Position numbers and translations under genes: made by a program. Below the pieces are notes generated by a model. The model had not been told where the DNA came from, ran no database searches, and saw nothing but the letters and a program-made list of their open reading frames with translations. From assembly GCA_009839585.1 (NCBI GenBank), contig VXPI01000339.1:1-16011 (forward strand): a DNA stretch of 16,011 bases, read 5' to 3'. Source of the stretch: Gammaproteobacteria bacterium (GTDB lineage: Bacteria; Pseudomonadota; Gammaproteobacteria; Arenicellales; Poriferihabitantaceae). Below are positions 7,631 through 15,738 of the stretch, in pieces (position 1 is the first letter of the stretch; the number at the start of each line of letters is the position of its first letter).

Positions 7631-8296
7631 ATGCAGTCGCGCCGTGTCGTCGTTGTCGACCTGGGGACCGGTAATCTTCGATCTGTCACCAAGGCAATCA
7701 ATACAGTCAGCCCGAACTCCGAGGTCCATGTTTCTGCCGAACCATCGGTAATCACCGATGCGGATCACGTGATTCTGCCTGGTCAGGGGGCAATAGGCAC
7801 CTGGCTGAAGCAACTGGGACCGGGTTCCGAGCTGAGGCAGGCAGTAGTGAGTGCACTCGGCAATAAACCCGTGCTCGGCATATGTCTGGGATTGCAGGCC
7901 CTGTATCGCTACAGTAGTGAAAACGGTGGACAAAAGGGCTTTGACCTGATATCCGGCACCGTCAGGCATTTTTCGGAAGCCGAAACCGGTTTTGGGACAG
8001 GAGTCGGTCAGGACATGCGAAAAATCCCGCACATGGGCTGGAACCGTGTCAGGCACACAAGAACCCACCCGCTGTGGAAAGACATTGGTAACGGTGAGCG
8101 GTTCTATTTTGTGCACAGCTACTATGCCGATAGTCAGGACCCGGATCAGATCGCCGGACAAACCGAATACGGGATCACCTTCACCTCGGCGGCCGCGCAG
8201 GATAATTTGTTCGCCGTCCAGTTTCATCCCGAAAAAAGCCAGCGGGCCGGACTGACCCTGCTTAAGAATTTCATCAACTGGAATGGAACCTGCTAA
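7631..8296 (+). CDS. hisH: Imidazole glycerol phosphate synthase, glutaminase subunit
   Basis: HisH is the class I glutamine amidotransferase half of imidazole glycerol phosphate synthase. It releases ammonia that is channelled to HisF. The catalytic triad is complete: nucleophile C85 in GICLGLQ, with H199 and E201 in VQFHPEKS. The oxyanion-strand motif LPGQGAIG (49-56) is present, with Q where the family often has V. At 221 residues it is slightly longer than many family members. An insert-like segment around [15 protein letters not shown] precedes the conserved IPHMGWN. Its TAA stop shares a base with the ATG of hisA (8294-8298), so the two are tightly coupled. Confidence 0.96.
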   Translation: MQSRRVVVVDLGTGNLRSVTKAINTVSPNSEVHVSAEPSVITDADHVILPGQGAIGTWLKQLGPGSELRQAVVSALGNKPVLGICLGLQALYRYSSENGGQKGFDLISGTVRHFSEAETGFGTGVGQDMRKIPHMGWNRVRHTRTHPLWKDIGNGERFYFVHSYYADSQDPDQIAGQTEYGITFTSAAAQDNLFAVQFHPEKSQRAGLTLLKNFINWNGTC

Positions 8297-9048
8297 TGCT
8301 GATCATTCCCGCCATCGACATCAAGGATGGGAAATGTGTGCGGCTCAAACAGGGCGACATGGACCGGGAAACCATCTACTCGGATGACCCGGCAACCATG
8401 GCTGGGCGCTGGATCGAACAAGGAGCCAGACGCATTCATATCGTGGACCTGGATGGCGCATCCCAGGGAAAGCCCGTCAATGCGGATATTGTGCACAGGA
8501 TTACCGAAAGCCATCCTGAAGTGCCAGTCCAGATCGGAGGCGGCATTCGTAATGAAGAAACCGTAACCGCCTACATTCAGGCCGGGGTTCAGTATGTGAT
8601 TATCGGGACACAGGCCGTTCGCGAACCGCAAATGGTTGATGATTTGTGCAACAAGTTTCCGGGACATGTAATAGTCGGGCTGGATGCCCATAATGGAAAG
8701 GTGGCCATTGAAGGCTGGTCGGAAATCTCCGAACACAGTGCGATTGATCTTGCCCGTAATTTTGAGCATGCTGGAGTTGATTCGATTGTCTATACCGACA
8801 TTTCTCGTGACGGCATGCTTCAGGGTGTGAACGTTTCAGCAACGGCTGCTTTGGCCGGAGCGATCACCATTCCGGTGATTGCTTCAGGTGGCGTTACTAA
8901 TCTGGATGACATTCGCCTGCTTGCAGAACGCTCCCAAAGCGGCATTGTCGGGGTGATTACCGGCCGGGCAATTTATGAAGGCACGCTGGATTTCAGTGCC
9001 GCACAGGCGCTTGCCGACGAGCTGGCCGCCAGTTACCGCATCGCATAA
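8296..9048 (+). CDS. hisA: ProFAR isomerase (phosphoribosylformimino-AICAR-phosphate isomerase)
   Basis: HisA opens the ribose ring of ProFAR by an Amadori rearrangement to give PRFAR, the substrate of HisF-HisH. The 250-residue (beta-alpha)8 barrel has its catalytic acids at D8 ([10 protein letters not shown]) and D130 ([15 protein letters not shown]). Phosphate-binding glycines lie in QIGGGIR (79-85) and in the later ASGGV segment, the two half-barrel repeats typical of HisA and HisF. The start shares one base with the hisH stop. hisF begins 11 nt downstream. Nothing unusual is seen. Confidence 0.96.
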   Translation: MLIIPAIDIKDGKCVRLKQGDMDRETIYSDDPATMAGRWIEQGARRIHIVDLDGASQGKPVNADIVHRITESHPEVPVQIGGGIRNEETVTAYIQAGVQYVIIGTQAVREPQMVDDLCNKFPGHVIVGLDAHNGKVAIEGWSEISEHSAIDLARNFEHAGVDSIVYTDISRDGMLQGVNVSATAALAGAITIPVIASGGVTNLDDIRLLAERSQSGIVGVITGRAIYEGTLDFSAAQALADELAASYRIA

Positions 9049-9059
9049 TCAGGGATCCC

Positions 9060-9836
9060 ATGTCTTTAGCCAAACGGATTATTCCCTGTCTGGATGTCGA
9101 CCGGGGCCGGGTTGTCAAAGGCATCCGCTTTGTCAACTTGCGGGATGCAGGAGACCCCGTTCAAGTCGCATCCCGCTATGATCAGGAAGGTGCAGACGAG
9201 CTCGCATTTCTCGACATTACCGCGAGCTCCGACAACCGCGACACGATTGTTCATGTCGTTGAGGATGTTGCCGAACAGGTATTCATTCCGCTGACCGTTG
9301 GCGGCGGAATCCGGAGACTTGAAGACATCTCTCGCTTGCTGAATGCCGGGGCCGACAAGGTGTCAATCAACACCACTGCGGTCAATAACCCTGACTTCAT
9401 TCGTGAAGCCAGCCAGCATTTCGGCAACCAGTGTATTGTCGTGGCAATTGACGCCAAACAAGTCGATTCCAAACCGGATGGCTCAGGACAATGGGAGATT
9501 TTTACCCATGGCGGGCGGACCCCGACCGGCATTGATGCGATTGAGTGGGCAAGGAAGATGGAGCAGTACGGTGCTGGAGAACTGCTGGTAACCAGCATGG
9601 ACCGGGACGGAACAAAAAATGGCTTCGACCTCGATTTAATGAGGACCATTACCAGTCAGACCGGGATTCCGGCGATCGCTTCAGGCGGGGTTGGCAATCT
9701 GGAGCATCTCGTCGAAGGCGTGATTGAAGGAGGGGCCGATGCAGTACTGGCAGCGAGTATTTTCCATTATGGTGAACATACGGTGCGCGAAGCCAAACAG
9801 TACATGGCTCAACAGGGGATAGAAATCAGACTGTAA
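9060..9836 (+). CDS. hisF: Imidazole glycerol phosphate synthase, cyclase subunit
   Basis: HisF takes ammonia from HisH and converts PRFAR to imidazole glycerol phosphate and AICAR. The 258-residue length and (beta-alpha)8 barrel signature fit the family. Catalytic D12 is in [15 protein letters not shown] and D131 in VAIDAK. Phosphate loops are VGGGIRR (80-86) and IASGGVGN. The segment [17 protein letters not shown] is also characteristic. In many proteobacteria hisI/hisE come next. Here a 359-bp gap follows before tatA, containing only a possible hisI relic. Confidence 0.97.
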   Translation: MSLAKRIIPCLDVDRGRVVKGIRFVNLRDAGDPVQVASRYDQEGADELAFLDITASSDNRDTIVHVVEDVAEQVFIPLTVGGGIRRLEDISRLLNAGADKVSINTTAVNNPDFIREASQHFGNQCIVVAIDAKQVDSKPDGSGQWEIFTHGGRTPTGIDAIEWARKMEQYGAGELLVTSMDRDGTKNGFDLDLMRTITSQTGIPAIASGGVGNLEHLVEGVIEGGADAVLAASIFHYGEHTVREAKQYMAQQGIEIRL

Positions 9837-9897
9837 AGCAGTCGCACAAAAGACCGGCAGTTATTCCATTGCAGTCCAATGGGATTCCCACATTACT

Positions 9898-10107
9898 GAA
9901 GACATTATCGACAACATCTGGTGGAACGGGGCTGGATTGGTCCTGGCACCTGCACAACAGTACGATGGAGGAACGCGGACCAAAGATGGGGAAATATCCA
10001 ATAACCCCGGTGCGGTCTACAACAAGCTCCAGATAACGGACACCAGATTACAGATGAAGTTTCAGGTGTTTTGCCGTTACAATACGCAATTACCTTGGGG
10101 GTTCTGA
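9898..10107 (+). pseudogene. hisI: Probable eroded hisI (phosphoribosyl-AMP cyclohydrolase) remnant
   Basis: Downstream of hisF a frame without an ATG reads EDIIDNIWWNGAGLVLAPAQ (9898-9957). The IWWNGAGLVLAPAQ part agrees with the HisI N-terminal consensus as I recall it (I-x-W-N-x-x-G-L-V-P-A-I-A-Q) at about nine of fourteen positions. Further on, GAVY (10009-10020) matches the HisI segment before the S-R-S-R motif, with about seven codons missing in between. After that the similarity fades in this frame. A neighbouring frame reads TDEVSG, reminiscent of the K-G-E-x-S-G motif, which would imply a frameshift. The zinc-binding cysteine motif near the C-terminus cannot be found. The position between hisF and tatA, where hisI/hisE commonly lie, supports the idea. 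It rests on motif memory, not alignment. Confidence 0.4.
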
Positions 10108-10195
10108 AGTCCGCGTCTGTCTCTTGATTGCTGGCAAGACTGATGAATTTTCCCATTCGCAACTATAGATGAAATAAACCGACGGAGATCAAATT

Positions 10196-10456
10196 ATGGG
10201 CTTTGGAGGAATCGGTCCGGTTCAACTGATCATTATTCTGGTAATCGTTTTGTTGATTTTCGGTACAAAGAAACTGAGAAATTTCGGTGGAGACCTGGGC
10301 GGAGCCATAAAAGGGTTCAAAAAGGCCGTTAAGGAAGAAGAAAACCCCGAATTGGACAACGAAAACAAGACAGGCACAGAAGAAGTATCTGCTGATACCG
10401 CCACCGCACAACAGGCGAAGAAAGAAGAATCCCCTGAAACCAAAAAAGCGGGCTGA
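10196..10456 (+). CDS. tatA: Sec-independent protein translocase subunit TatA
   Basis: TatA forms the oligomeric pore or membrane-thinning element of the twin-arginine translocase, which exports folded proteins. The 86-residue protein has an N-terminal membrane helix (about 7-22, [16 protein letters not shown]). The F-G hinge and amphipathic helix follow ([24 protein letters not shown]), then an acidic and lysine-rich soluble tail. GGAG at 10184-10187 lies 8 nt before the ATG, a clean ribosome-binding site. It starts the tatABC run, with tatB 19 nt downstream. No convincing promoter box could be assigned in the gap upstream. Confidence 0.95.
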   Translation: MGFGGIGPVQLIIILVIVLLIFGTKKLRNFGGDLGGAIKGFKKAVKEEENPELDNENKTGTEEVSADTATAQQAKKEESPETKKAG

Positions 10457-10475
10457 TCACGCTGGGTAAGCGGCC

Positions 10476-10967
10476 ATGTTTGATATCGGTTTCTGGGAGA
10501 TGGCGTTTATCAGCGTCATCGCATTACTCGTAATTGGCCCTGAACGACTACCCGGTGTAGCCCGGGCAATCGGGTTATGGGTTGGTAAGGCGCGCCGCAT
10601 GATTAATGATGTGAAGCGCGACTTCAAGAAAGAACTGGATGAAGCCGAACTCAATAACCTCAAGGAACTCAAGGATGACATTGATTCGGCAGCCCGGGAA
10701 CTGAAACGCACCGCTGATGAGGCGGTTGTTGAAACCGAAAAGTCTGGCGCTGGGCTAAAAGAGACGATTGAATCGGTTGGCAACGAACCAGTCGAAGAAA
10801 CCGAGAAAATCCAGCCTTCCCCCACAGCAGCGAAGGAAGCCAGGGGCCAGACAACCGCAAAGTCCGCTGACGACAAATCCAGGGCTTCACCAGCCAAGGA
10901 GAAGCCCAATCCATCGGGAACGGCGGAAGCATCGCAAAATGGCCTGCATGGAAAAGCACCTGCATGA
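10476..10967 (+). CDS. tatB: Sec-independent protein translocase subunit TatB
   Basis: TatB pairs with TatC to form the receptor for twin-arginine signal peptides. The N-terminus MFDIGFWEMAFISVIALLVI gives a single membrane helix at about 5-21. It is followed by the TatB-type GPERLPGVAR hinge and a long amphipathic helix rich in K and E (about 36-70). The tail to residue 163 is low-complexity, with many E, A, K, P and S, and is expected to be disordered. The GPERLP motif and length separate it from TatA. The 62-nt gap to tatC contains a short inverted repeat at 10981-10994. Confidence 0.94.
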   Translation: MFDIGFWEMAFISVIALLVIGPERLPGVARAIGLWVGKARRMINDVKRDFKKELDEAELNNLKELKDDIDSAARELKRTADEAVVETEKSGAGLKETIESVGNEPVEETEKIQPSPTAAKEARGQTTAKSADDKSRASPAKEKPNPSGTAEASQNGLHGKAPA

Positions 10968-10980
10968 TGCCTGAACCAGC

Positions 10981-10994
10981 ATCCGTAAACGGAT
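10981..10994 (+). other. Short inverted repeat between tatB and tatC
   Basis: ATCCG-TAAA-CGGAT forms a 5-bp stem with a 4-nt loop in the tatB-tatC gap. No T-run follows. It could be a minor processing hairpin that changes the subunit ratio, or chance. Confidence 0.25.
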
Positions 10995-11029
10995 ATTTCC
11001 TTGATTGGCATGATTGAATATTAAGTGAA

Positions 11030-11854
11030 GTGGCCGACTCCAAACCCAAGGATAAGAAAGAGAAGGTATCGGGAGCCGAAGGCACACTCCTGTCACACCT
11101 GATTGAATTGCGTGATCGCATACTGCGGGGTGTTTTGGCGATTCTGATTGTCTTTATCTGTCTTGTACCATTCGCCAATCCGCTCTACGAGTTTCTGGCC
11201 AGTCCCTTGATGAATGCCTTGCCTGAAGGCAACAGCATGATCTCGACCGAGCCGCATGGCCCGTTTTTTGTGCCGTTCAAATTTGCCTTTGCAGCGGCCG
11301 TTGCCATTGCTGTACCCTACCTGCTATACCAGATGTGGGCATTCGTGGCCCCGGGTCTGTATCAAAATGAAAAGCGCCTGATCATGCCATTGATCGTCTC
11401 CAGCAGCTTCTTGTTCTACCTCGGCATCACATTTGCCTATTTTGTGGTATTTCCAATCATCTTTACTTTCTTTGCCAATGTGGCGCCGGAAGGGGTAGCA
11501 GTGATGACCGACATCAACGCCTATCTTAGTTTTGCAATCAAGCTGTTTTTTGCGTTCGGATTTGCGTTTGAGGTACCCATCGCCACCATATTGATGATCT
11601 ATATGGGTGCCACTTCTGTTGAAAGCCTCAAGAAGAAGCGGCCCTATATCATCGTCTGCGCGTTCATCGTCGGCATGCTGCTAACCCCACCCGATGTATT
11701 CTCGCAAACCCTGCTTGCACTGCCGGTCTGGCTGCTGTTCGAGGCCGGCCTGTTCTGCAGTCGATTTATGGGAACGCGTGATACAGGGGACAAGGCCGAT
11801 TCCAAGGACTCCGAACAGGCATCCGATACCAAGGCACTGCCCAAAGCCGAATAG
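11030..11854 (+). CDS. tatC: Sec-independent protein translocase subunit TatC
   Basis: TatC is the polytopic core of the Tat receptor and binds the twin-arginine motif. The 274-residue protein carries the cytoplasmic N-terminal motif LLSHLIELRDRI (about 20-31) and the periplasmic loop GPFFVPFKFAF. Six hydrophobic segments can be seen, the last ending near LFEAGLFCSRF. The C-terminal tail (GTRDTGDKADSKDSEQ) is charged and probably disordered, longer than in minimal TatC. The start is a GTG at 11030; no in-frame ATG precedes the conserved region and the ribosome-binding site is poor. It ends 25 bp from the convergent bpt gene. Confidence 0.95.
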   Translation: MADSKPKDKKEKVSGAEGTLLSHLIELRDRILRGVLAILIVFICLVPFANPLYEFLASPLMNALPEGNSMISTEPHGPFFVPFKFAFAAAVAIAVPYLLYQMWAFVAPGLYQNEKRLIMPLIVSSSFLFYLGITFAYFVVFPIIFTFFANVAPEGVAVMTDINAYLSFAIKLFFAFGFAFEVPIATILMIYMGATSVESLKKKRPYIIVCAFIVGMLLTPPDVFSQTLLALPVWLLFEAGLFCSRFMGTRDTGDKADSKDSEQASDTKALPKAE

Positions 11855-11880
11855 TTCGCTTTGATTCTCCTGATTTTTTT
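11842..11880 (+). terminator. Possible terminator at the tatC/bpt convergent junction
   Basis: A hairpin pairs CAAAG-(C)-CGAA (11842-11851) with TTCG-CTTTG (11855-11863), leaving the tatC stop codon TAG in the loop. A run of seven T (11874-11880) follows after 10 nt, which is farther than in a standard intrinsic terminator. CCTGA/TCAGG flank that T-run as a second small palindrome (11869-11884). Convergent genes here need some terminator, so a weak or overlapping one is likely. Confidence 0.4.
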
Positions 11881-12605
11881 CAGGGCATCATCTGCCCAAT
11901 GATGCTCTGCCACTCCTTGTCAATGTAGCCCTCAAGAGGTTTAAAGCGTATCTTGTAGTTCATCTTCTGGCATTGCTTGATCCAGTAGCCGAGATACACA
12001 TACTCAAGGTTGTGCTCTTTTGCGTACTCGATCTGCTTCATGATCGCGAAGGTACCCAACCCTCTTTTTTCATGCGCGGGATCAAAAATCGTATACACCG
12101 CAGATATTCCTTCATCAGGCAAATCACAAACCGATAACGCCACCAGATCATCATCAATCCGAAACTCCATGAAGATGGTCTTGACGATGGAGTCGATCAT
12201 GAATTGCCGATAACGAATCGGATTGTTATGGTCCATGGTATCGCCGGAATGCCGCCAGGACTGGTAACGGCAAAACAGGTCGAAATGCTCGTTGCGAAAG
12301 CAGGGCGACATGATTTTCGTTTGCACATCATGATTGTTCCGGTAGCACCGCTTCTGGGCCCGGCTCGGGGTGTATTCCCAGACAGGAATACGCACCGAAA
12401 CACAGGCATTGCAGGCATGGCAATGCGGTTTGTACACAATATCGCCACTACGGCGATAACCGGACTTCAGGAGAACCGTAAACTGGGAGTCATTGAGCGG
12501 ATAGTCCGGTTCAAGCATGAGGGTGGATGCGGTTTTCTCCGGCAGATAGGAACAACCATGCGGAGCTGACATGTAAAGCTTTGGCGGCCTTCCCTGAAAC
12601 TTCAT
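11880..12605 (-). CDS. bpt: Aspartate/glutamate leucyltransferase (Bpt, arginyltransferase-like)
   Basis: Bpt transfers leucine from Leu-tRNA to proteins with N-terminal Asp or Glu, marking them for ClpS-ClpAP. The 241-residue protein has the N-terminal ATE domain, with LEPDYPLNDSQFTVLLKSGYRRSGDIVY and the cysteine cluster CHACNACVSVRIPV. The C-terminal acetyltransferase-like domain contains LPDEGISAVYTIFDP and YVYLGYWIKQCQKMNYKIRF. The length and the YLGYWI motif match bacterial ATE/Bpt proteins. The ATG at 12605 overlaps the aat stop by ATGA, so the two transferases are translationally coupled. infA, a frequent next gene, is absent because tatC converges here. Confidence 0.95.
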   Translation of the reverse strand: MKFQGRPPKLYMSAPHGCSYLPEKTASTLMLEPDYPLNDSQFTVLLKSGYRRSGDIVYKPHCHACNACVSVRIPVWEYTPSRAQKRCYRNNHDVQTKIMSPCFRNEHFDLFCRYQSWRHSGDTMDHNNPIRYRQFMIDSIVKTIFMEFRIDDDLVALSVCDLPDEGISAVYTIFDPAHEKRGLGTFAIMKQIEYAKEHNLEYVYLGYWIKQCQKMNYKIRFKPLEGYIDKEWQSIIGQMMP

Positions 12606-13312
12606 GATCCTTGTACCAGCGAATCAGGCACCCGGCCCCAGAGACCCGGGGCTGGCGGTTTGTCGACTTGTTTGAGAATACGCATGAATTGGTTGCGCGA
12701 TATCTCCTCGGCTCCCATGCGCAAGAGGTGTTCGGAAGTAACCTGACAATCAATCAGGGCATAATTGAATCTGGTCAGCTGTTCGGTGAGATGGGAAAGA
12801 GCTGCCTTTGATGCATCGGTATTGATGCTGAACATGCTCTCGCCGAAAAATATCCGGCCGATTGCGAGTCCATACAGCCCGCCTACCAGTTCCTGATCCA
12901 TCCAGGTTTCGACCGAATGTGCATAACCCATCCTGTGTAGTTTTGTGTATGCGCCAACCATTTCCTCGTGAATCCAGGTTGCATCGGGGCCAAGATGGGG
13001 TCTGGCACAGCTTCGAATTACCCGATCAAATGCATAGTCGATTGTGAACCGGTATGCGTATTTTCGGATTGATTTGCGCAGACTTCTGGACGCTCTGAAT
13101 TTCTCCGGGAAGATGACGCATCGCGGGTCGGGAGACCACCACAGAATTGGTGCCTCGTTATACCAGGGAAAGATACCGATGCGATAGGCCTGGATCAGCC
13201 GACCCGGATCGAGATCGCCACCGTAGGCAACCAGACCGGAGTCATGGCATGGATCGCTCGATTCAGGAGACGGTCTATTCTGCTGGTTTAATGCGTCTTC
13301 TTCGCTCAACAT
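12602..13312 (-). CDS. aat: Leucyl/phenylalanyl-tRNA--protein transferase
   Basis: Aat adds Leu or Phe from aminoacyl-tRNA to proteins with N-terminal Lys or Arg, creating primary N-degrons. Family motifs are complete: SGLVAYGGDLDPGRLIQAY, GIFPWYNEAPILWWSPDPR, AHSVETW and GLYGLAIGRIFFGESMFS. The ATG at 13312 gives 236 residues (MLSEEDALNQQ), near the usual length. A TTG at 13336 would add eight residues (MPWNLPEK) and cannot be excluded. It overlaps bpt by 4 nt. Together the pair covers basic and acidic N-termini, a complete L/F and Bpt N-degron writer set. Nothing recognisable lies directly upstream on the minus strand. Confidence 0.95.
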   Translation of the reverse strand: MLSEEDALNQQNRPSPESSDPCHDSGLVAYGGDLDPGRLIQAYRIGIFPWYNEAPILWWSPDPRCVIFPEKFRASRSLRKSIRKYAYRFTIDYAFDRVIRSCARPHLGPDATWIHEEMVGAYTKLHRMGYAHSVETWMDQELVGGLYGLAIGRIFFGESMFSINTDASKAALSHLTEQLTRFNYALIDCQVTSEHLLRMGAEEISRNQFMRILKQVDKPPAPGLWGRVPDSLVQGS

Positions 13313-13336
13313 TTTCTCGGGAAGATTCCAGGGCAA

Positions 13337-13723
13337 GCCAGTTCCAAGCCTTGCCGGGTTTCGACTACTGCCTCATTGTGCCAACATGATTTGAATGCTG
13401 TATTCCAGGGAAGTTCGGTTGTTTCAGGGTTCTGGAAAGCATTACGCCAGATTTCCCGCCGATTTTCAAGCACAGACGAGCGGATATCCGGCACCGGGAA
13501 GATATCATCGACCCGAAAGCAGATGGTCAGCAAGCTTGAATTTGGAAGCAAGTAACTGGAATTTGCAGGTGGTGACTTGTTTCTGGGCTGAGTGTTCCTG
13601 ATGAACTTGAAGCATTCAAGTCCTGACGTGGTTTGAGAGCCAGCCTTCCGGATTGCCTGATAATCAGCTGGTTTATGCTCTATTGTTTATGGCGCAATAT
13701 TTTGCACCTGTTCATCACCATAG
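13337..13723 (-). other. Gap between aat and the prophage segment
   Basis: I see no supportable gene in these 387 bp. A minus-strand frame at 13306-13551 (MLPNSSLLTICFRVDDIF...) would overlap the start of aat, has no recognisable domain and no clear ribosome-binding site. Composition is host-like up to about 13,720, then turns GC-rich. The promoter of aat should lie here, but no good box is visible. Confidence 0.4.
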
Positions 13724-13981
13724 GCCGACATCGAGCGGGTCCCGGAGATCGTCGCCGAGCCGAAGGCCGTGCTGCTGGACAGGCAGAAAGGAAACCGGCT
13801 GGTCTACGTGTTCGAGTCCGCAGACGGGGGCGGACGCCTGGGCAAGCTGGTCTTCTGGGTGAACTGGTGGGAGAAGAAAAGGGGCATCACCAACAGCTTC
13901 CGGACGGCAGGATATGTGGATATTTCCAATCTGTCAGACCAGAAACGCTACCGGCAATTGATCGGGGATTTGCGGAAATGA
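13724..13981 (+). pseudogene. C-terminal PBECR-type nuclease domain of a MuF-like phage head protein, 5'-truncated
   Basis: The frame reads ADIERVPEIVAEPKAVLLDR, then LVYVFESADGGGRLGKLVFW, FRTAGYVDI and YRQLIGDLRK, ending at a TGA (13979-13981). The pattern (P-x-I-x-x-x-P-x-AVLLDR, LVYVF, GKLV, N-S-x-R-T-x-G) resembles the PBECR2 domain. That is a BECR-fold nuclease module found at the C-terminus of MuF-type minor head proteins and thought to act as a toxin delivered with phage DNA. An in-frame TAG at 13721-13723 blocks any longer protein. Internal GTG starts such as 13769 could only yield about 70 residues. The head-protein part is missing, so the gene is broken, unless the domain is expressed alone. 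The 13982-14104 gap to the next gene holds only very short frames. Family assignment is from memory of the motif pattern. Confidence 0.6.
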
Positions 13982-14104
13982 TGGAAAGGGTGCCGACAGG
14001 ACGAGACGTTAACCTCGATGCAGTACGTGTGTCGCATTGCGACCTACCATCTACCGGGATACGACAAATTACCCGGCCTACCCGTCGGCTGAACGGATGA
14101 TGCC

Positions 14105-15127
14105 ATGATATCCGCGAAAGAGCAAGACCCCGGCACCGCATACGAGCACCGGGTGCTGAGAGTGCAGAAGGAGGCCAACGCCCGCGGGGAGTTCTACACG
14201 CCGCGCGAGGTGCCGCTGATCCTGAATGCCGTAATCCACGCATCCATCGGCCGCCCGAAGTCGGTGTACGATCCGGCCTGCGGCGCGGGATCGCTGCTGT
14301 CCGGGATTGACGCAGGCTCGTACTTCGGCCAGGAGATCAATCCGGAGACCGCGGCACTGTGCCGCGAACAGGTGCCGGACATCGACATTGCCGTCGGCGA
14401 CACGCTGGAGGCTCCCGGCCACCGGGGCCGGAAGTTTCATGCCGTGGCGTCGAATCCGCCGTACTCGCTGAAGTGGGATCCCCGTCCCGATGACCGGTTT
14501 CCCGTCCTCGCTCCCCGCCAGCGGGCGGACTGGGCCTTCGTGCAGCACTCGCTGCACCATCTCCGCGAGGACGGGATCGCATGCTTCATCCTGTTCCCCG
14601 GAGCGCTGTACCGGGGCGGCCGGGAGCGGGAGATCCGCGCATCGCTGGCACACCGGCTCCAGTCCGTGGTACGCCTGCCGGCGAACATTTTTTTGAGGAC
14701 GTCCATCAGTGTCGACCTGGTGGTGATGGGGCAGAATCTCGGAAAGGTTCTTTTCGTTGATGCATCGGGCGAGTTCGAGAAGTGCCCGAGGCAGAACCGC
14801 GTCCGGCCGGAGAAAATCATCGACGTGCTGACGAACCGGAGAGAGGCGTACCTGTTCAGCAGGATGGTTTCCCCGGAGGACGTCGATCACGCGAACTGGA
14901 CTCCGCCGAGACATGTCGACACCACGCCGCCGCAAGAACCGGTGGACATCCGGGCACTGAACGAACAGGTGCGGAAGAGTCACGCCCGCCAGAAGCGGGC
15001 AATGGACATGTGGGACGAGATGACCGCATTCATGGAAGGAGGTCCGGAACCGGACTTCCTGGGCAACAGGCAAGTCTTCCGGGAACGACTCGAAGGAACT
15101 GCCAGACAATCAGAGACTGAACAATGA
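14105..15127 (+). CDS. Solitary HsdM-like N6-adenine DNA methyltransferase
   Basis: This 340-residue enzyme should methylate adenine in DNA using S-adenosylmethionine. The HsdM-type order is seen: GEFYTPREV (28-36), the SAM-binding motif I VYDPACGAGSLL (54-65), and the catalytic motif IV SNPPYS (116-121). A C-terminal helical segment (ALNEQVRKSHARQKRAMDMW) resembles the tail with which HsdM contacts HsdS. It is shorter than typical HsdM (about 500 residues) and lacks the N-terminal HsdM domain. No hsdS or hsdR gene is adjacent, so how it recognises sites is unknown. It has no good ribosome-binding site. Its stop overlaps the next gene's ATG by ATGA. As phage cargo it may shield phage DNA from host restriction, or protect against the neighbouring nuclease; both are inferences. 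Confidence 0.85.
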   Translation: MISAKEQDPGTAYEHRVLRVQKEANARGEFYTPREVPLILNAVIHASIGRPKSVYDPACGAGSLLSGIDAGSYFGQEINPETAALCREQVPDIDIAVGDTLEAPGHRGRKFHAVASNPPYSLKWDPRPDDRFPVLAPRQRADWAFVQHSLHHLREDGIACFILFPGALYRGGREREIRASLAHRLQSVVRLPANIFLRTSISVDLVVMGQNLGKVLFVDASGEFEKCPRQNRVRPEKIIDVLTNRREAYLFSRMVSPEDVDHANWTPPRHVDTTPPQEPVDIRALNEQVRKSHARQKRAMDMWDEMTAFMEGGPEPDFLGNRQVFRERLEGTARQSETEQ

Positions 15128-15738
15128 AGAAAAAAAGACTTTCCCCCGGTGACAGATGGCTCGTGGCTGTGGCAGTTTTGGCGCTCGCCCTGTGGCTGAC
15201 TCACCTGTCATCCCGGATCGCCGGCGCCGACCCGATCGACAATGCCCTGGCGGGCATCACCGGTGACGGGTTCCTCGGACTCCGGGTGGAGCCGGAGCGC
15301 CGGTGCTCGAAGTACGACCGCAGGGACTACCACTATCCTTCGAGCATCGAGCAGAAGATCGTGAACCGGCAGGGCGGGATATTCGGGCCGTACGAGATGC
15401 GGGAATTCGGATCGATCCGGGAAACCGACATCGAGCACATCGTGGCGGCCGCAGAGGCGCACGACTCCGGGATGTGCGCACGGTCGAGGGAGGAACGCAA
15501 GGCATTTGCCCGGGACCTCGACAACCTGACGCTGGCCAGCCCGAAGGTCAACCGCTGGCAGAAGTCCGACAGGGACGCCGCGGAGTGGATGCCGGAATAC
15601 AGCCGGTGCTGGTACATCGCCAGAATCATGGAAGTCAAGGACAAATGGGATCTCAGCGTTGACGCAGGGGAAAGAGATGCCCTTCAGACATGGATCCTGA
15701 AATGCATGAAGCATTTCGAGATGGAGACTGCCCAATGA
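15124..15738 (+). CDS. Exported or membrane-anchored HNH nuclease (DUF1524-like)
   Basis: The 204-residue protein begins with a basic tip and a hydrophobic segment (MKKKR, then about 12-28), then A-G-A at 33-35, compatible with signal peptidase I cleavage or a retained anchor. The rest resembles the secreted DUF1524/HNH family: YPSSIE (71-76), DIEHIVAAAEAHDSG (102-116) with the metal-site H105, DLDNLTLASPKVNRWQK (131-147) with N134 and N143, and DAAEWMP (151-157). Four cysteines (61, 118, 162, 194) could form disulfides outside the cytoplasm. The predicted activity is cleavage of DNA or RNA in the periplasm or at the membrane. It is coupled by ATGA overlaps to the methyltransferase before it and to gpG after it, so it is expressed with the phage head genes. 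An exported nuclease in this place is unusual. Confidence 0.8.
   Translation: MKKKRLSPGDRWLVAVAVLALALWLTHLSSRIAGADPIDNALAGITGDGFLGLRVEPERRCSKYDRRDYHYPSSIEQKIVNRQGGIFGPYEMREFGSIRETDIEHIVAAAEAHDSGMCARSREERKAFARDLDNLTLASPKVNRWQKSDRDAAEWMPEYSRCWYIARIMEVKDKWDLSVDAGERDALQTWILKCMKHFEMETAQ

Noticed and set aside
7445..8227. 260-codon minus-strand frame opposite hisB/hisH
   Set aside because: hisB and hisH are unambiguous on the plus strand; this frame has no recognisable content.
13633..14100. 155-codon plus-strand frame across the host-phage junction
   Set aside because: It crosses the composition break in a different frame from the PBECR-like domain, and its sequence looks like a frame-shifted reading of that domain.
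14078..15109. 343-codon minus-strand frame opposite the methyltransferase
   Set aside because: Long antisense frames are common in GC-rich genes; the plus strand carries clear methyltransferase motifs.
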